A program made the translations under genes and the position numbers. From Stereum hirsutum FP-91666 SS1 (lineage: Eukaryota; Basidiomycota; Agaricomycetes; Russulales; Stereaceae): a DNA stretch of 64,000 nucleotides. The stretch spans positions 1,901,179 to 1,965,178 of the forward strand of contig NW_006763135.1 in the NCBI RefSeq assembly GCF_000264905.1, in the 5' to 3' direction. Below the pieces are notes generated by a model, which made no database searches, was not told the origin of the DNA, and saw only the letters and a list, made by a program, of their open reading frames with translations. Positions 12,245 through 23,535 of this stretch are shown here, in pieces. The first letter of the stretch is position 1. Each line of letters begins with the position of its first letter.

Positions 12245-12328
12245 TACCCCCGGCGAGACTCGAACTCGCAACCTCCAGATGCCTATAATGGTAGAAGTCT
12301 GACGTCATAACCATTAGACAACGAGGGC
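12245..12328 (-). tRNA. tRNA-Arg (anticodon UCU) with 11-nt intron
   Basis: The minus strand folds as a complete cloverleaf of 73 nt plus an intron. The acceptor stem pairs GCCCTCG with CGGGGGT (two G-U pairs), with discriminator A at 12245. The D arm is GTC/GAC with GG in the loop. The anticodon stem TCAGA/TCTGG encloses CT-TCT-A, so the anticodon is UCU and reads AGA/AGG. An 11-nt intron sits after position 37, the eukaryotic location. The T arm is GCGAG/CTCGC with loop TTCGAGT, which also forms the B box. I placed the ends by pairing, without a covariance-model run. Confidence 0.93.
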
Positions 12329-12536
12329 TCTGTTGTCTTTTCCTTTGCATGACTATAACGATGTGGACCTCAAAGAGGTGGAAGGCCCCCAAAGGTATGG
12401 CCCCATCCACAATATTTTGCTTTCCTGCTGATCGCGGCCGGTAACATATGTTACACCCAGTCATCACATTACATCCATGCTCAAATGCGACCGCGCAGCA
12501 GGCCCGTAGCAAGGAGTTGGGTGAAGACAGCTCCGT

Positions 12537-14880
12537 TCACCGGGAATACCCACCCTTGTACTTCGGCCCCCTGTCGTCTCGTCTACTACCGCTGTACCCA
12601 CCGCTATACCCACCGTCACGATGGCCATAACGATCCCGATCTGCTCGCTCATACTCTCTGTCCCAATCCCTCCTTCTCTCCTTATCGCTCTCCCTGTCTC
12701 TCCTGTTGTCCCTATAGTACCCACGCTCGTCATCTCGATGATCATCGTACTTCCGCTTACTCGACGAAGAAGACGATGCGCCCCGTATCTTCAATTCGCC
12801 ATCACCCTGCAGCCGCTCTACAAGGCTTGGCTTCCTCGACCGTCCTTCGTCCACATTCCTGCCATAGTCGCGCCCACGGCTCGAAGAGGATGAATCCGCC
12901 TGTTTCTGCCCAAAGTTGCCGAATGTCATCTTCTTTGCAGGTGCCGGGCCTTGCACAAATCCTCCAAATCCACCACCACCGCTCTTGCTGCGATCGCGAG
13001 GGCCTGAAGGTGCAGAAGGTGGTACGCCTCGACTCCTAGCGTTCCTAGGGTTGCCAAACCAGTCGTCACCTTCGTCTTCCTCGAGTTCCTGTGCACGCTG
13101 CGCCAGTCGGGCTCTGTTCTTGTCCTTCGCTTGTCTGCCAACGTTGTTAGGAGCGTTAGAGTCCCAGCGGTCCGGAATGGTGGTGTCGTTCTCCCAATCT
13201 CGAAGTTCGCGTCTATGGCGCTCGATCTGTGCGGGTGAGTCGGAGAAAGGCCCAGAAAGTGTGTTGTAGGAGCTGAACGCGGACGGCTCTATGGGGAAGT
13301 CGGGTGGATGTCGAAGGACCTCGCAGTCCTGAAAGATAACTAATATAAGTAACGACAGGAGAGGGGCAGAAGGGGAAAGGCTCACATCGCCTAGATGATT
13401 AGCGCTTCCACAATTGTAACACCAATCATCTCCCGCGATGTACCCTTCGCCACCCTGGCCGAGTCCTAGTGCTCGCATCTCTTCTCGCTGTCTCAAGATA
13501 TCGTTTCGCTCGTTGTCGGTGACATAGACATATTGGCGCCACAAAGTTGGACATTCCTACATAAAATCGAACGCAAGGGGATAAATGACATTGAGCGATC
13601 ACCGTGTATATGCACATAGCGGGGCTACCTACTTGTGTAGTATGGTTTTGCGACCCACAACGATCACAATCATGATATTTGTCCGCAGCCATGGAGTGTG
13701 CAATTGCGCGATTTGGACAATCCTGGAGCGCAAGTCCTGCCGTAAGCGGGTGGTAAGAAGATGGGCAAATTTCCACCGCTCACCCTGTTCAAATGCCCCT
13801 TCATATTACACGTGAAGCAAACTTTGCTAACCTGCAAAATGGACCATGAGATTTACCAGAAAGAAGAGAGATCCTTCACTGACCGGGCAGCCATAAGTTG
13901 AATGCTCGTCACGAGCCCCGCACGTCAAACACTGGTCAAAGAGTAACGAGATCAGCGCTGCTCAACTAGCGTGCAAATAGTGTGGCGCTGACGGGACACG
14001 CACAATTTGTGTTCGACACTCCCAAGTCTTGTGATCGTTCTTGACACCGCACTTCTTACATACGAAGCTCGTCGGCTTAGAGTCCTCGGCCTTCTGTTCA
14101 TCAAAATATCGCTGTGCCTTTTGGCCAGGAGTCAGGTGGAAACCAATATCACAGCAAAGGAGGACTCACTGGACGATCATCGTAGTCAAGATGTTCTATA
14201 TATGACTCAGTATCCGAGTCTTTTTCGGTGGGAAGAATGATGTCCACAGGTGCCGCAGAGTCGACACCAAAGTCAAGGTCCCATATAGTGACATGAGCAG
14301 GCAAAAGCAACTTGGAAGCGTCAGAGTCCGGTTTAGATGGTGCTCCCAAAAGTAATGTGTTTGTGGATGGCCCAGCGGTCTGATTCTCATCGACCCGAGG
14401 AACTGCGATAGGTTTTGTGTCGATAAAGAATAGCTGGTCGTCCGCGATTTCCAAGGCCTGTTCGTCTTCCCCGCTGCGGTGTTTCCTCTCTCTCTTCTTT
14501 GAACGACCAGACGCCTCCTCTTCGACTTCCCCTTCTTCTCTTCCACCTTGAGCCTCGCTTCCTTGATTGCCTATCTGCTCCGCTGACGACTTCTTCATCC
14601 GTCCCGATGCCTTGTCCTCTCGTTTCTCGTCCCGCCGCCCATCCTTCGCGTCACGCGCCCCGGCGCGTTCAACTCGGCGAGGTGATTCAGTAATAGTAGT
14701 CTTGCGCGATTTAGAAGCTTTACGCGATTTTTCCCTCTTGGACCGTGACTTGGACTTGTTCGGTGAGAGAGTATCAGGTTCCGGTAACGGTAGTTCATTG
14801 TCGGAATCGTCGATCGTGATTGGTTCGGGGGGCGGTGAATTGGTAAGGTCAATTATTTCAACACTGGTAGAAGTAGCCAT
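12537..14880 (-). CDS. AIR1: Air1/Air2-like zinc-knuckle protein of the TRAMP complex
   Basis: Exons (minus) 14880-14170, 14117-14004, 13931-13884, 13831-13784, 13722-13633, 13556-13386 and 13328-12537 give 657 residues. Five CX2CX4HX4C zinc knuckles run from about residue 257 to 397: CKKCGVKNDHKTWEC, CLTCGARDEHSTYGC, CFTCNMKGHLNRDC, CDRCGSQNHTTQEC and CYNCGSANHLGDDC. Several are split by introns. Five knuckles is the Air1/Air2 arrangement; these proteins bridge RNA and the Trf4/5 poly(A) polymerase for nuclear exosome decay (human ZCCHC7 is related). The 237-residue N-terminus is charged, has many Lys/Ser/Arg blocks and begins with a SUMO-interaction-like run (VEIIDLT). The tail is rich in Arg/Asp/Gly and ends in GG-Y repeats, suited to RNA binding or arginine methylation. 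Gene identity within the family is inferred from knuckle number. Confidence 0.9.
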
Positions 14881-15357
14881 AATGGCAGCAGTATACGTGT
14901 GGCGGGCACGTATGACTCTGAGCGTGAAGGGAGAGGAGATGGTGGAAGATGAGCGAAAGGTTGAGATGCGCGAAGTCCGAGCTTGGGCCAATGCGTCGGT
15001 AATCCGCTTTGAAATACCGAAGGCAGTTGGGCCACACGCTGCGCCACACAATTAGCCATTCATGCTCCTCGTAAATGTGTCTCTTCGTTAAGGAAATGCG
15101 TATTTCAGTTTGCTTAATTTATTGCTCTACGGCGGTGAGCTTTCGAGCCTTAGATGAGTACTCAGACCATGTTATTGATATTTCTGGTGAGAAGGGAAAC
15201 GTAACATCTAATCCGCCACTTCAGACACAACCCGTAGCATTGTACAAAACTGATATTCAAATAACATATATTCAACTGAGCCCACAAAAAACAGCATGGA
15301 GCATGTGAAAGCACACACAGAGGATATAAACATTGCTTCTGTAGAAGGGCCGGGGCC
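14881..15357. other. Intergenic, 477 bp
   Basis: Upstream region of the AIR1-like gene and 3' flank of the small membrane protein gene (both on minus). The AIR1 frame stays open upstream of 14880 to about 15051, but the start at 14880 gives a normal N-terminus. I see nothing else. Confidence 0.45.
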
Positions 15358-16192
15358 TTATGAAGCTTTTGAATCCTTCTCGATTTTCGTGGCATGCTTT
15401 CCATAGTAATAAGTCTTCCGACTCACACCCACGAACCAGGCAATCCTGTGAAGCATACAGTAAATGTAACGGTCAAGATGTCTGATAGTGGCCACACTTA
15501 CCTCATCCCCAGTAGGAAGACAACAAAGCTGATGTTGCCATGGGTCATTGGATTCCAAGAGGCAAAGTCATACTTGAGATCATCCGGCAAGCCTATGAAG
15601 CTCGCCATGATGCTAACAAAATGTCAGCGCAGTCAGCTACACAACTAAGCGGGAACACTCACTGAGTTACCTACAAGGTCGTTCATGGCATGTGGATGAG
15701 TCCACAAAGAGCGCAGTCAAGCTAGTAAACCCTCTTCTAAATGGTTAACTCACATCTGCAACAGCCATGGCAAATAGACTTGCACCGATGATACGTTCTT
15801 GTGCCTTTGGATTGTCTGGAAGAGCATCTTTCACAGCTCGGAAGCCCAAGGACTCGAGGAGCCCCAGGAGCATGTAACCTGCGAGAAACCGGTTATGTCC
15901 GACCAAATTTGATGCGAAGGCTGTTAAACCCACAGTTTACTAGCTGAAATATGGCCATAGTGGAGCGGGCGTCGAGGATACTAGGTACTGGCGCAGATGA
16001 AGGTATAAGCTGATGGTGGAACCATCGAACTCCCGGGAAGAACCAAGTCAAGAAAGCGGGGGCGACTGTCGATACTGTTCGACGAACAGAAACGTCAATA
16101 AATTCTTAGAAGGGACGAAAGTGAAAAAACACACCTGGTTCCAACCAAAGGAATAGGGCGCCGTACGCGCCTGGCAATACGTTGGGGGCCAT
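15358..16192 (-). CDS. Small multi-pass membrane protein (DUF7704-like)
   Basis: Exons (minus) 16192-16135, 16074-15934, 15878-15754, 15670-15663, 15612-15502 and 15445-15358 give 176 residues. The chain has about four hydrophobic segments with short polar loops: near the N-terminus (VLPGAYGALFLWLEP), around MAIFQLVNCYMLLGLL, around GASLFAMAVADV, and near ISFVVFLLGMRIAW, followed by a Lys-rich tail. The pattern LDAR..MAIFQL.NCY.LL, ADVTHI and MTHGN recalls a fungal membrane family that I remember as DUF7704; its function is unknown. The fourth exon is only 8 nt and supplies the VT of ADVTHI. Intron 2 has a GTGGGT donor. The gene is head-to-head with an MFS carrier, so the two share a 376-bp promoter region. 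Confidence 0.8.
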
Positions 16193-16568
16193 GGTAGTTC
16201 AAGAGGTAAAGTCGTATGATACGGTCGCGGACACGGAACTATCACCACGTGAGAGTGTTTACCTTGCCCAAGATGCCGGCGCTCTAATGGCATGACATCA
16301 CGCGCGCCAGGTTTCCGAGTCTGTTGTTCACGAACTTTAACCCGGGAAGTCCTTGCTAACACTCTTGAGCCGCCAACGAGCTGCCCTTGTGACTATCCAC
16401 CCGGGCAGCAATATGCAGATACGTCGGAGTTACTCTCATGGATAGTCGTGGTCGGAGTCTCGAGTACCTTTTAAACTCGAGTCGTCCAGCCAGTCGCCAA
16501 CTCTTCTCCCCAGCGAACTAGTACCCATCTGATACTGCGGCATTATTCTCACTTTGTGAAGCACTGGC
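16193..16568. promoter_or_regulatory. Shared divergent promoter region
   Basis: This 376-bp gap separates the start codons of the DUF7704-like gene (minus) and the MFS carrier (plus). No TATA box is obvious. A CACGTG E-box-like hexamer is present near 16246. Confidence 0.4.
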
Positions 16569-18607
16569 ATGTCTCCACAAGCCGAGCAGATAACCCCGGA
16601 GCGAGAGGCCGATGTCGAAGAAAAACGTTCTCCTTCGCCCTCAGTGAAGCAAGTCATCGATGACGATCCTGATGCAGAGTTTGGTGGGTATGAGGAGAGG
16701 AGGAAACTGGAGAGAAAGCTACTTTGGAAGCTCGATCTAAGGATGTTCATCCTTGTGATTGTCTACATCCTCAACTATGTATGTGGTCGATACATCCGTT
16801 CTCGTTTTTGGAAGAGAACAACTAACTGTGAGTCGTATTCGTGAATTTAGATAGATCGCAACAATGCGGCGTGCGTTAAGCCCTTATAATCTTAACCGTT
16901 TCTTCAATAATTTAATTATGCCGTATAGTGCCGCGAGGTTGAAGGGGCTCGAGTCCGACCTTCACCTGAAGGGTACAGAGTTTGCCACCTTGCTGTCTAT
17001 CCTATATGTCGGCTATATTCTATGTCAGATACCTTCGTACGTCCCCGATATGTACTCTCTTCCTCATTCGCATCCTAATTACCATCTTCAACGATAGCAA
17101 CATGTTTCTTAACTGGACAGGAAGGCCATCCATCTACCTGCCCTGTTGCATGATGATATGGGGAATGATATCTGTACGCTTGGTCCATGTCATCCTTGTC
17201 CAAACTATTTGCTCAGTCGTTTTAAAGTGCTTGACAGGAGTCACAACGAAGTATGTCGTAGATATATCAAATATATCAAACAAGTATCGTCTCTCATTCT
17301 CCATTTAGCTTCGTTGGTGCGCTTCTTACTCGGTTCTTCCTTGGTTTCGTCGAGGCCGCATTTTTCCCGGGCGCTCTATTTCTGCTTTCGAAATGGTATA
17401 CAAAACAAGAGCTGGGAGTACGCACAGCTATTCTCTATAGCGGCAATATCATCAGTAATGCTTTTGGATCTCTCATGGCAAGCGGAATCCTGAGCAGAAT
17501 GCAAGGTGCCCTGGGTCACGCTGCTTGGAGGTCAGCCCTCCTATTATCATGTGTCCCACTCTTCTAAATTTCCTTGATTATCCGTCCCATAGATGGCTCT
17601 TTTACATCGAAGGCGCGCTCACAATTTTCTTCGCCATCTGCGCCATCTTCATTCTCCCAGACTTCCCAACGACGACAAGATGGCTTAGCCCGCTCGAACG
17701 ATCCTTGGCCCTCAAGCGCATGGCATCTGACTATGCAGGTATTGGTGACCAGGGAGAGACGGAGCACGAAGGTCATGGTTACGGATTGAGGCTTGCGATG
17801 ACAGATTGGAAAGTCTATTGGCTCGCCTTGACTATGACAAGCAACGTCGTTGGCCTGTCCTTCAACGCCTTCTTCCCGACATTGAGCGCGACAATGGGTT
17901 TTGGGACGACTATAACACTGGTGCTGTGCGCGCCTCCGTTCATTGTAGCGGCTGTGGCAGCTTTGCTGCTGTCGAGGTGCGCCGAAACACCGGTCTACTC
18001 TTTACCAGGCACTCAGCTTAACAGTATTTTTTAAAGACATTCGGATAAGACAGGGGAGCGGTTCTGGCACATCAGTGGTTCGCTCGCCCTAGGGATCCTG
18101 GGATTTATCATCGCCATCGCCACCATGAACACCGCCGCACGATACGTTTCACTGTGAGTCATTCGAATCCTAGTCGTTCGATTGCTGCGCCCATTTCCTT
18201 ATTGACTCGAATGATAGGTTTTTGATGGCACAGTCTTACGCGGGTTTCGTGTGTTTCTACGCCTGGCTGAGCAACTCGTTTCCGCGACCTCCATCGAAGC
18301 GCGCTGTGGCACTTGCGTTCATCAACGCGTTCTCGCAACTTGGAAACGTCGCTGGATCGTGAGTACCATTGTCTCGCTCTCCTGAAAAACTACAACCTCA
18401 CGTCTCCTTGTTTCGCAAAGTTATGTTTGGCCTACCGGATGGGGACCAACATACCGCAATTCGTACGCGATATGCATCGCGTGCTTCGGTCTGACTATCG
18501 TGATGCTCTGGATATATCGGATGTATTTGAGCCACTTGAACAAGAAGCTGGAGGAAGAGGAATTGGAGAAGGGGATCACAGAGAAAGGCTTTAGGTACCT
18601 ACTCTAA
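16569..18607 (+). CDS. MFS transporter, anion:cation symporter (allantoate permease-like) type
   Basis: Ten exons: 16569-16778, 16851-16870, 16929-17036, 17098-17173, 17228-17250, 17309-17530, 17593-17976, 18037-18153, 18218-18358, 18421-18607; 495 residues, normal for the family. A cytosolic acidic N-terminus leads to TM1 (MFILVIVYILNYIDR), with the signature DRNNAA split by an intron. Other family blocks are GTEFATLLSILYVGYILCQ, RFFLGFVEAAFFPGAL, WLFYIEGALTIFFA and RHSDKTGER between TM8 and TM9. Relatives (Dal5, Tna1, Seo1-like) bring organic anions such as allantoate or nicotinate across the plasma membrane with protons. The substrate cannot be read from the sequence. Exons 2 and 5 are only 20 and 23 nt. 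Confidence 0.92.
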
Positions 18608-19005
18608 TCACGGGTGGTACCAGGCAACATAACGATCCTCTATATACTCAGTCCTTCCATGTACGGTTCAATTATTCTGAAAAGAGATGGAAATCATGTA
18701 CGCACTATTATTCGGCGAAGCAAAAACTAAGAATTGTGCTGAAGGAGGCTGAAGGAGGCTAAAGTGTGGCGCTGTGTCACTGGATAAAGTACTGTACGCG
18801 ACCGTGAGAGTTATTAGCCATATCCGACTATCTCTATGCAGACCTGCGTCACCGGATTTGGCTTGCTCGCCCGAACACTCACAGACTCACGCTGCGGCAC
18901 ACAAAGCATTGACTCTTTCTGATTCATATAACTTGGCCTTACTCTCGCCCAGCTTCGTACAACCTCCCTGTGCTTTCACACCCTAATTATCCCTCGGGAC
19001 TGGAA
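18608..19005. other. Intergenic, 398 bp
   Basis: This holds the MFS 3' flank and the SNF7 promoter. A short tandem GAAGGAGGCT repeat lies near 18741-18760. No gene is seen. Confidence 0.45.
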
Positions 19006-20097
19006 ATGATGGCCTCTTTCATGAGCTACTTCGGTGGGAGACGCGATCCCAAGCAGTCAGCCCGAGATGCCATCGTCACGCTTCGGGAGCAGCTGCATAT
19101 GATTGAGAAGAAGGAGGACTACCTACAGAAGAAGATCGATGAGGAGCTCAAGCGAGCAAAGACCAACGCCACTTCGAACAAGACCGGTAAGTGTTGTATT
19201 CCTCGCCACAAGCCCTACACCCCGTATACATGTCCGTCGCCTTGCACTCTGTATTACGGACGAATAGTTCTATATGGTAACCATCTTTATACAAAGGTGC
19301 TGACTGAACTACCACACGACAGCTGCGACAGCGGCATTGCGACGGAAGAAGATGCACGAGACCGAGCTGGATAAGCTGTCTGGTACGCGACTGCAACTTG
19401 AGACCCAGATCAACACCCTGGAGTCGGCAAACATCAATGCGGAGACGATGCAGGCCATGAAGAAGGGATCGGACGCTCTCAAGAGCATACATCGCGGCAT
19501 GTGCGTAATACATTGCAACCAATATATAGCAGCCTTTCACTCACGATATTATTGTCAATTCGGTCGCGCTACGTTCAACTACATACAACACCTTCATCGA
19601 TGATAGGAATATGGATACTGTGGATGCGACCATGAACGAGATCAATACTCAACGCGAATTGGCAAACGAAATTTCAGACGCAATTTCCAACCCTGCATTC
19701 GCTGGTCTCGAAGTCGACGAGGTATTTGTTCATTCATCTATCAACATATCTCCGCTCTCCTGTTATCTATGCATACCCATTGAACTGCCTTCTATACAGG
19801 ATGAGTTGAAGGCGGAACTGGCGGAGCTGGAACAGGAGGATCTCAACGAGCGCCTCATGGGTGCAGATCATGTACCAGTGCATCAACCAGCAGGAGCAAC
19901 CAGAATATCAGAAAGTACGTTTTCAAGTGTGCCAAACATTTTCTTTTCCTTCCGTACTCCGCGCATTCATCTTGATCAGAATTACCTTCATACGTCGACG
20001 TACTGAGACTGACTTGTCTTTTCCAGCTCCTGCAAGAACACAAGAAGAGGAAGAAGAAGCAGAGCTCAAAGAGCTCCAAGCAGCACTTGCCATGTAA
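19006..20097 (+). CDS. SNF7: ESCRT-III subunit Snf7/Vps32 (CHMP4)
   Basis: Exons 19006-19186, 19323-19500, 19607-19721, 19800-19914 and 20027-20097 give 219 residues (yeast Snf7 has 240). Snf7 polymerises into spirals on endosomal membranes and drives vesicle budding and membrane repair. The N-terminus (MSYFGGRRDPKQSARDAIV) and the basic helical hairpin rich in K/R/E/Q match the ESCRT-III core, with the Asn-Ile-Asn-Ala-Glu-Thr block in helix 2. The C-terminal half is acidic and contains DELKAELAELEQEDL, the region that binds Bro1/Vps4. Two Met codons stand in tandem at 19006 and 19009; either could be used. Confidence 0.94.
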
Positions 20098-20933
20098 CGC
20101 CGTAGGCCTGCTGCCACCGTCCTGCGTTACATGGTCTCTGCTTTCCGTCAAGTTTGGTCTCTGCTGAGACTTGAAAGCTTGATGGTATATAGCCTCCGCG
20201 CGTCCGCTTTGGGTAGAAGTCCAGGGGCTTTGTTCCCCTCCTGTCGTAGTATCTCTGGTCCGATATCCCACTGTACTTAATCTATCGTTTTGTTCCTCTC
20301 TTCACTGTTATACTATCTCCATTCATTGTCAGCGCACGAGACCGCAACGTCATGTTACCCACCTTTGTCTATCGATCAACGTGGTCTTTATCCCTGGCAA
20401 CTTCCAACCCGTATACTACAGTCCACCCATCTCGACGTCGGGCAACCGGGTGACGGTTCTTCTTTCTCGTTCTACCCTTCCATTTCCATATGTCTATACG
20501 ACCCCTCTCATCCGGTTGTTTTACTTCGGTTTTTGTTCGAATACTGGTTTCCGTTCCATCCGCCCGACGAATATCACACGAATTCGTTCAATAATGCAAA
20601 GGTGTGATTGGGTAGTCAATTGTCCAAAAAAGGTCAACACGTATAAGTTATCACGGCTCGATCGGTAGCGCTCTGAACCAAATAAATCGCGGAGATGTTC
20701 GGGGAATGAAAATGGTAGTAGGAACGAATATAGATACAAAACATGGGCATAGTCTGGAGATAGTGGACCTATTGATACAGAGTTCGTGTGAAAGCGGAGA
20801 ACGAAAAGAAAGATATAAATAAGAAAAAGTCCAAGTTCCGAGTCGTGCTAGTATGTGGCGAACATGAAAAGGGCCAGATTTGGAAGGAAGTAGTCGGTGA
20901 TGGGCGACCAGGGCATGCTATTCCGAGACCCAA
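20098..20933. other. Intergenic between convergent genes, 836 bp
   Basis: Both neighbours end here (SNF7 on plus, terpene synthase on minus), so the stretch holds two 3' UTRs and spacer. No coding signal or repeat stands out. Confidence 0.45.
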
Positions 20934-22226
20934 TCAATTCTGGCTCTTCATCTTGGGCTCCGGGCGAGGCCTGAGAATCACCACGCGGGTATTCTCGATC
21001 TCCTCCCGTTTCTCCCTGAAGTACCTGTAACGATCAAAGCCAACAAATGTTAGAAGGGCAGGAGACCCCAGAGCTGTGGCTGTCAATGCTTACCTAGGCG
21101 TCTCGAACGACCAGGAAAGATTCCCGCGGGGCCAGTGGCGGACAGCATCGACGTAACGACGAACGTCAGCATCTACGGACGGTCCGAAAGATCGAAGGGC
21201 AGCTTGGTTGTCGAGGAAGAGGTCCATCAGGGCCTTGTACTGCTCGCCGACATAGTCGCTCGCATCCTGCATGGTCAGACCATGCATCTCCGTGAGTACA
21301 GTCATGATGTTGTTGCCTTCGAGGCCCTTGGCTTGTTCCATGTCGTAAGAGTAGATATCCTGTTAGCGTGACAATTAGTCGATGAGTGTGAGCCATGGCA
21401 TACAGCAGGCAAGGCTTACATTGGCCCAGCAGACCATATCTACCGCCGCGAGGTTGAGCGCAGAGAAATTGGGATCATTGACGACCTCATCGGGCAGGTC
21501 AATACCAAGGATGTATCTTTGTGAAGATCAGATATCAGGTCGTCGGGTTGGACGGTAACGCGCAGACTTACGGGATAAGAGCGAAACAGGTAAGGACGGC
21601 GCTGTTGTTACGGCGGAGCTCGATGTAAGACTCGATGTCAAGGACTTCGCCGCGCTCTCGGAGCCCCGCCTCCTCGACGACAGATGCTATGTAGTCCCTA
21701 CACATGTGCACGAGCCGACGGAAGGTATGAGGCTTGACGCCGGTAGAAACCACGCGGGCTCGGAGGCTAGACAGAACAGGTAGGGCGTCAGTCGATCGGG
21801 ACAGAATAGCCTATCAAGTTTGCGCGGATCTGAATGAACGTACTCTCTCGTCATCTGCGCGACTTTGGAGCCGTCATCCCATTCGGGATCTTGAAGTACC
21901 TGGAGAAAGATGCGGCCTGTGGCCCAAGCACCATCTGCGGTCTGCTCGTCACTGATCTCGTCGAGGACGAAGAGGAGGTTGATGAAGTCGCAGCATGTGC
22001 GGAACTGTTCGTAGCCGGCGTAGGGGTAGGCATGAGAGCAGAGGAGCTCGCTCTGACCCTGCGTGAAGAAAGCACGGCGCTCCTCGTCGGAGAAGACGCG
22101 ATAGCTGTTGACCCAGTCTCTAGACTCAGTACAGGCACGCTTCCAGTGTGGATTAGTGGCGTCCGGGAACGCGGAGGACAACGCGAAAAGGTCAGGGAGG
22201 ATGAACTGTCTGATGATAGCAGGCAT
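20934..22226 (-). CDS. Class I sesquiterpene synthase
   Basis: Exons (minus) 22226-21844, 21766-21572, 21516-21420, 21359-21094 and 21024-20934 give 343 residues, the usual size of mushroom sesquiterpene synthases. The enzyme cyclises farnesyl diphosphate in the cytosol. The aspartate-rich motif is DEISD (residues 89-93) and the NSE triad is NDIYSYDME (about 225-233), both intact, so Mg2+ and diphosphate binding should be kept. An intron falls between Asn225 and Asp226 of the NSE triad. A C-terminal RY pair (RYFREKR, about 314-315) is present. The product cannot be told from sequence alone. No P450, reductase or methyltransferase gene lies within the window next to it, so this is either a lone synthase or the remnant of a cluster. 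Confidence 0.95.
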
Positions 22227-23535
22227 GGTGGAGGATAGTAATGAACTTGAGAGTGTAAGTGAGGAGTAGTTGCTTGTAGAGTGGATTGGATGCTGAGGGA
22301 AGGGTAGACGATGTCTCGCTCTCTTTTATAACTGGTACAGCTCACCCTCTGACTCTGCAAAGATCATGTCAGTAGTCCCTGAATGTACCGCTGGACTTAG
22401 GGCTGCGAGATCCCAAACAATCACATTTTTCCAGTGGCATACCGAGCGGCTCAGTTTCCGGACCATCATACAAGAGGGGAAGCAATTATGGAGCGGCTCA
22501 ATCGCTCGAAACGCCGGGGAAAGCTCTCGGTATGGCCGAAAAGGGCAGTGTATAACTACCTGAGACTCCCGTAAAATATGAGTCCAGACATGGAGATACT
22601 GGGCCTCCTCCTGGTTGTAATCGTTTGAGGTATTGAAACATTTATTCGACTAGCCGAGACGCACCCATCCGTTAGAAAGACCAAAGATTCCCTGAGTTCG
22701 GTGGAGGGCGAGCTATGTGGAATCGGGGATGTGGCGGCGGCTTCTAGTGAACCAGAGCGCTTAAGAAAATACCTGTCGACGAACAAAGGCATGTTGCGGG
22801 CCTCTAAAAACTGATAGCCGCCCATGATGCCATGTATGTTACCGGCACTGAATGAAGCAAGAATGGACGACTTATCTTTGGCTTCGCTGCCGATGTGATA
22901 CCGGAAATCTGGCGTTGATCTAAACATCGCGATGGATTGTTTGAAGCGGCAAGTATTGATGCGTATCCCGGGTTCCTTGAGCCCCTGGAACTGTAAGAAT
23001 ATTGCTAAGCATGTTGAATCGGTCAGTCGAATTATGACAGGCTAACCATACGCACTAAGTGTTATCGTTGAGTAAGTCAATTATACCCTTTCGATTCTTC
23101 ATTCACAAGTCTACGCCATATTGGCTCACAGAAAGTGGTCATTGACGGTTAACTGTTTGTAGATGCATCCATCTAGAGATCCTTCCTATGCTTCAGGAAC
23201 TGTTTGAGTGAGAGCTACTAGATGATAGACACAGAAACCCAAGCGGAGGCGGTTCCCTCGTGAAAAATTGTCGGACCATCGATATCTTCACTCGTGCACC
23301 GCCACTCATCGACCAGAGCTGTGAGCTTGCCTGTGTGGTGAAGACGCTAGTGACGATTTGTGCACCGAGAACAAAAGATTCCCTTCAGAGAGGAGTGCTC
23401 GATGTACCGCTTTTTACTAAGGGCCGCAAGCCAATAATCGTTCATACTGCGATTAAAATACAGAATTGATGCAATTCCATGGAATACCTGTCTGCACTAG
23501 TAGTCGCCACAGATTTGGAGTTCGTCAATCTTTAG
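22227..23535. other. Gene-poor region upstream of the terpene synthase, about 1.3 kb
   Basis: The right flank of the synthase start is its promoter. A 124-codon frame on minus (22556-22927) contains FSAGNIHGIMGGYQFLEAR and looks faintly protein-like, but I cannot tie it to a family and it has no flanking exons. It may be a relic. Confidence 0.35.

Noticed and set aside
15884..15938. Alternative reading of the DUF7704-like gene with a GTG-started exon at 15933
   Set aside because: It breaks the QLVNCY.LL block; the GTGGGT donor at 15933 with the acceptor at 15879 restores it in phase.
22556..22927. Minus-strand 124-codon frame near the terpene synthase, considered as a P450 or carrier exon
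   Set aside because: No haem-binding or transporter signature and no flanking exons; left as unexplained.
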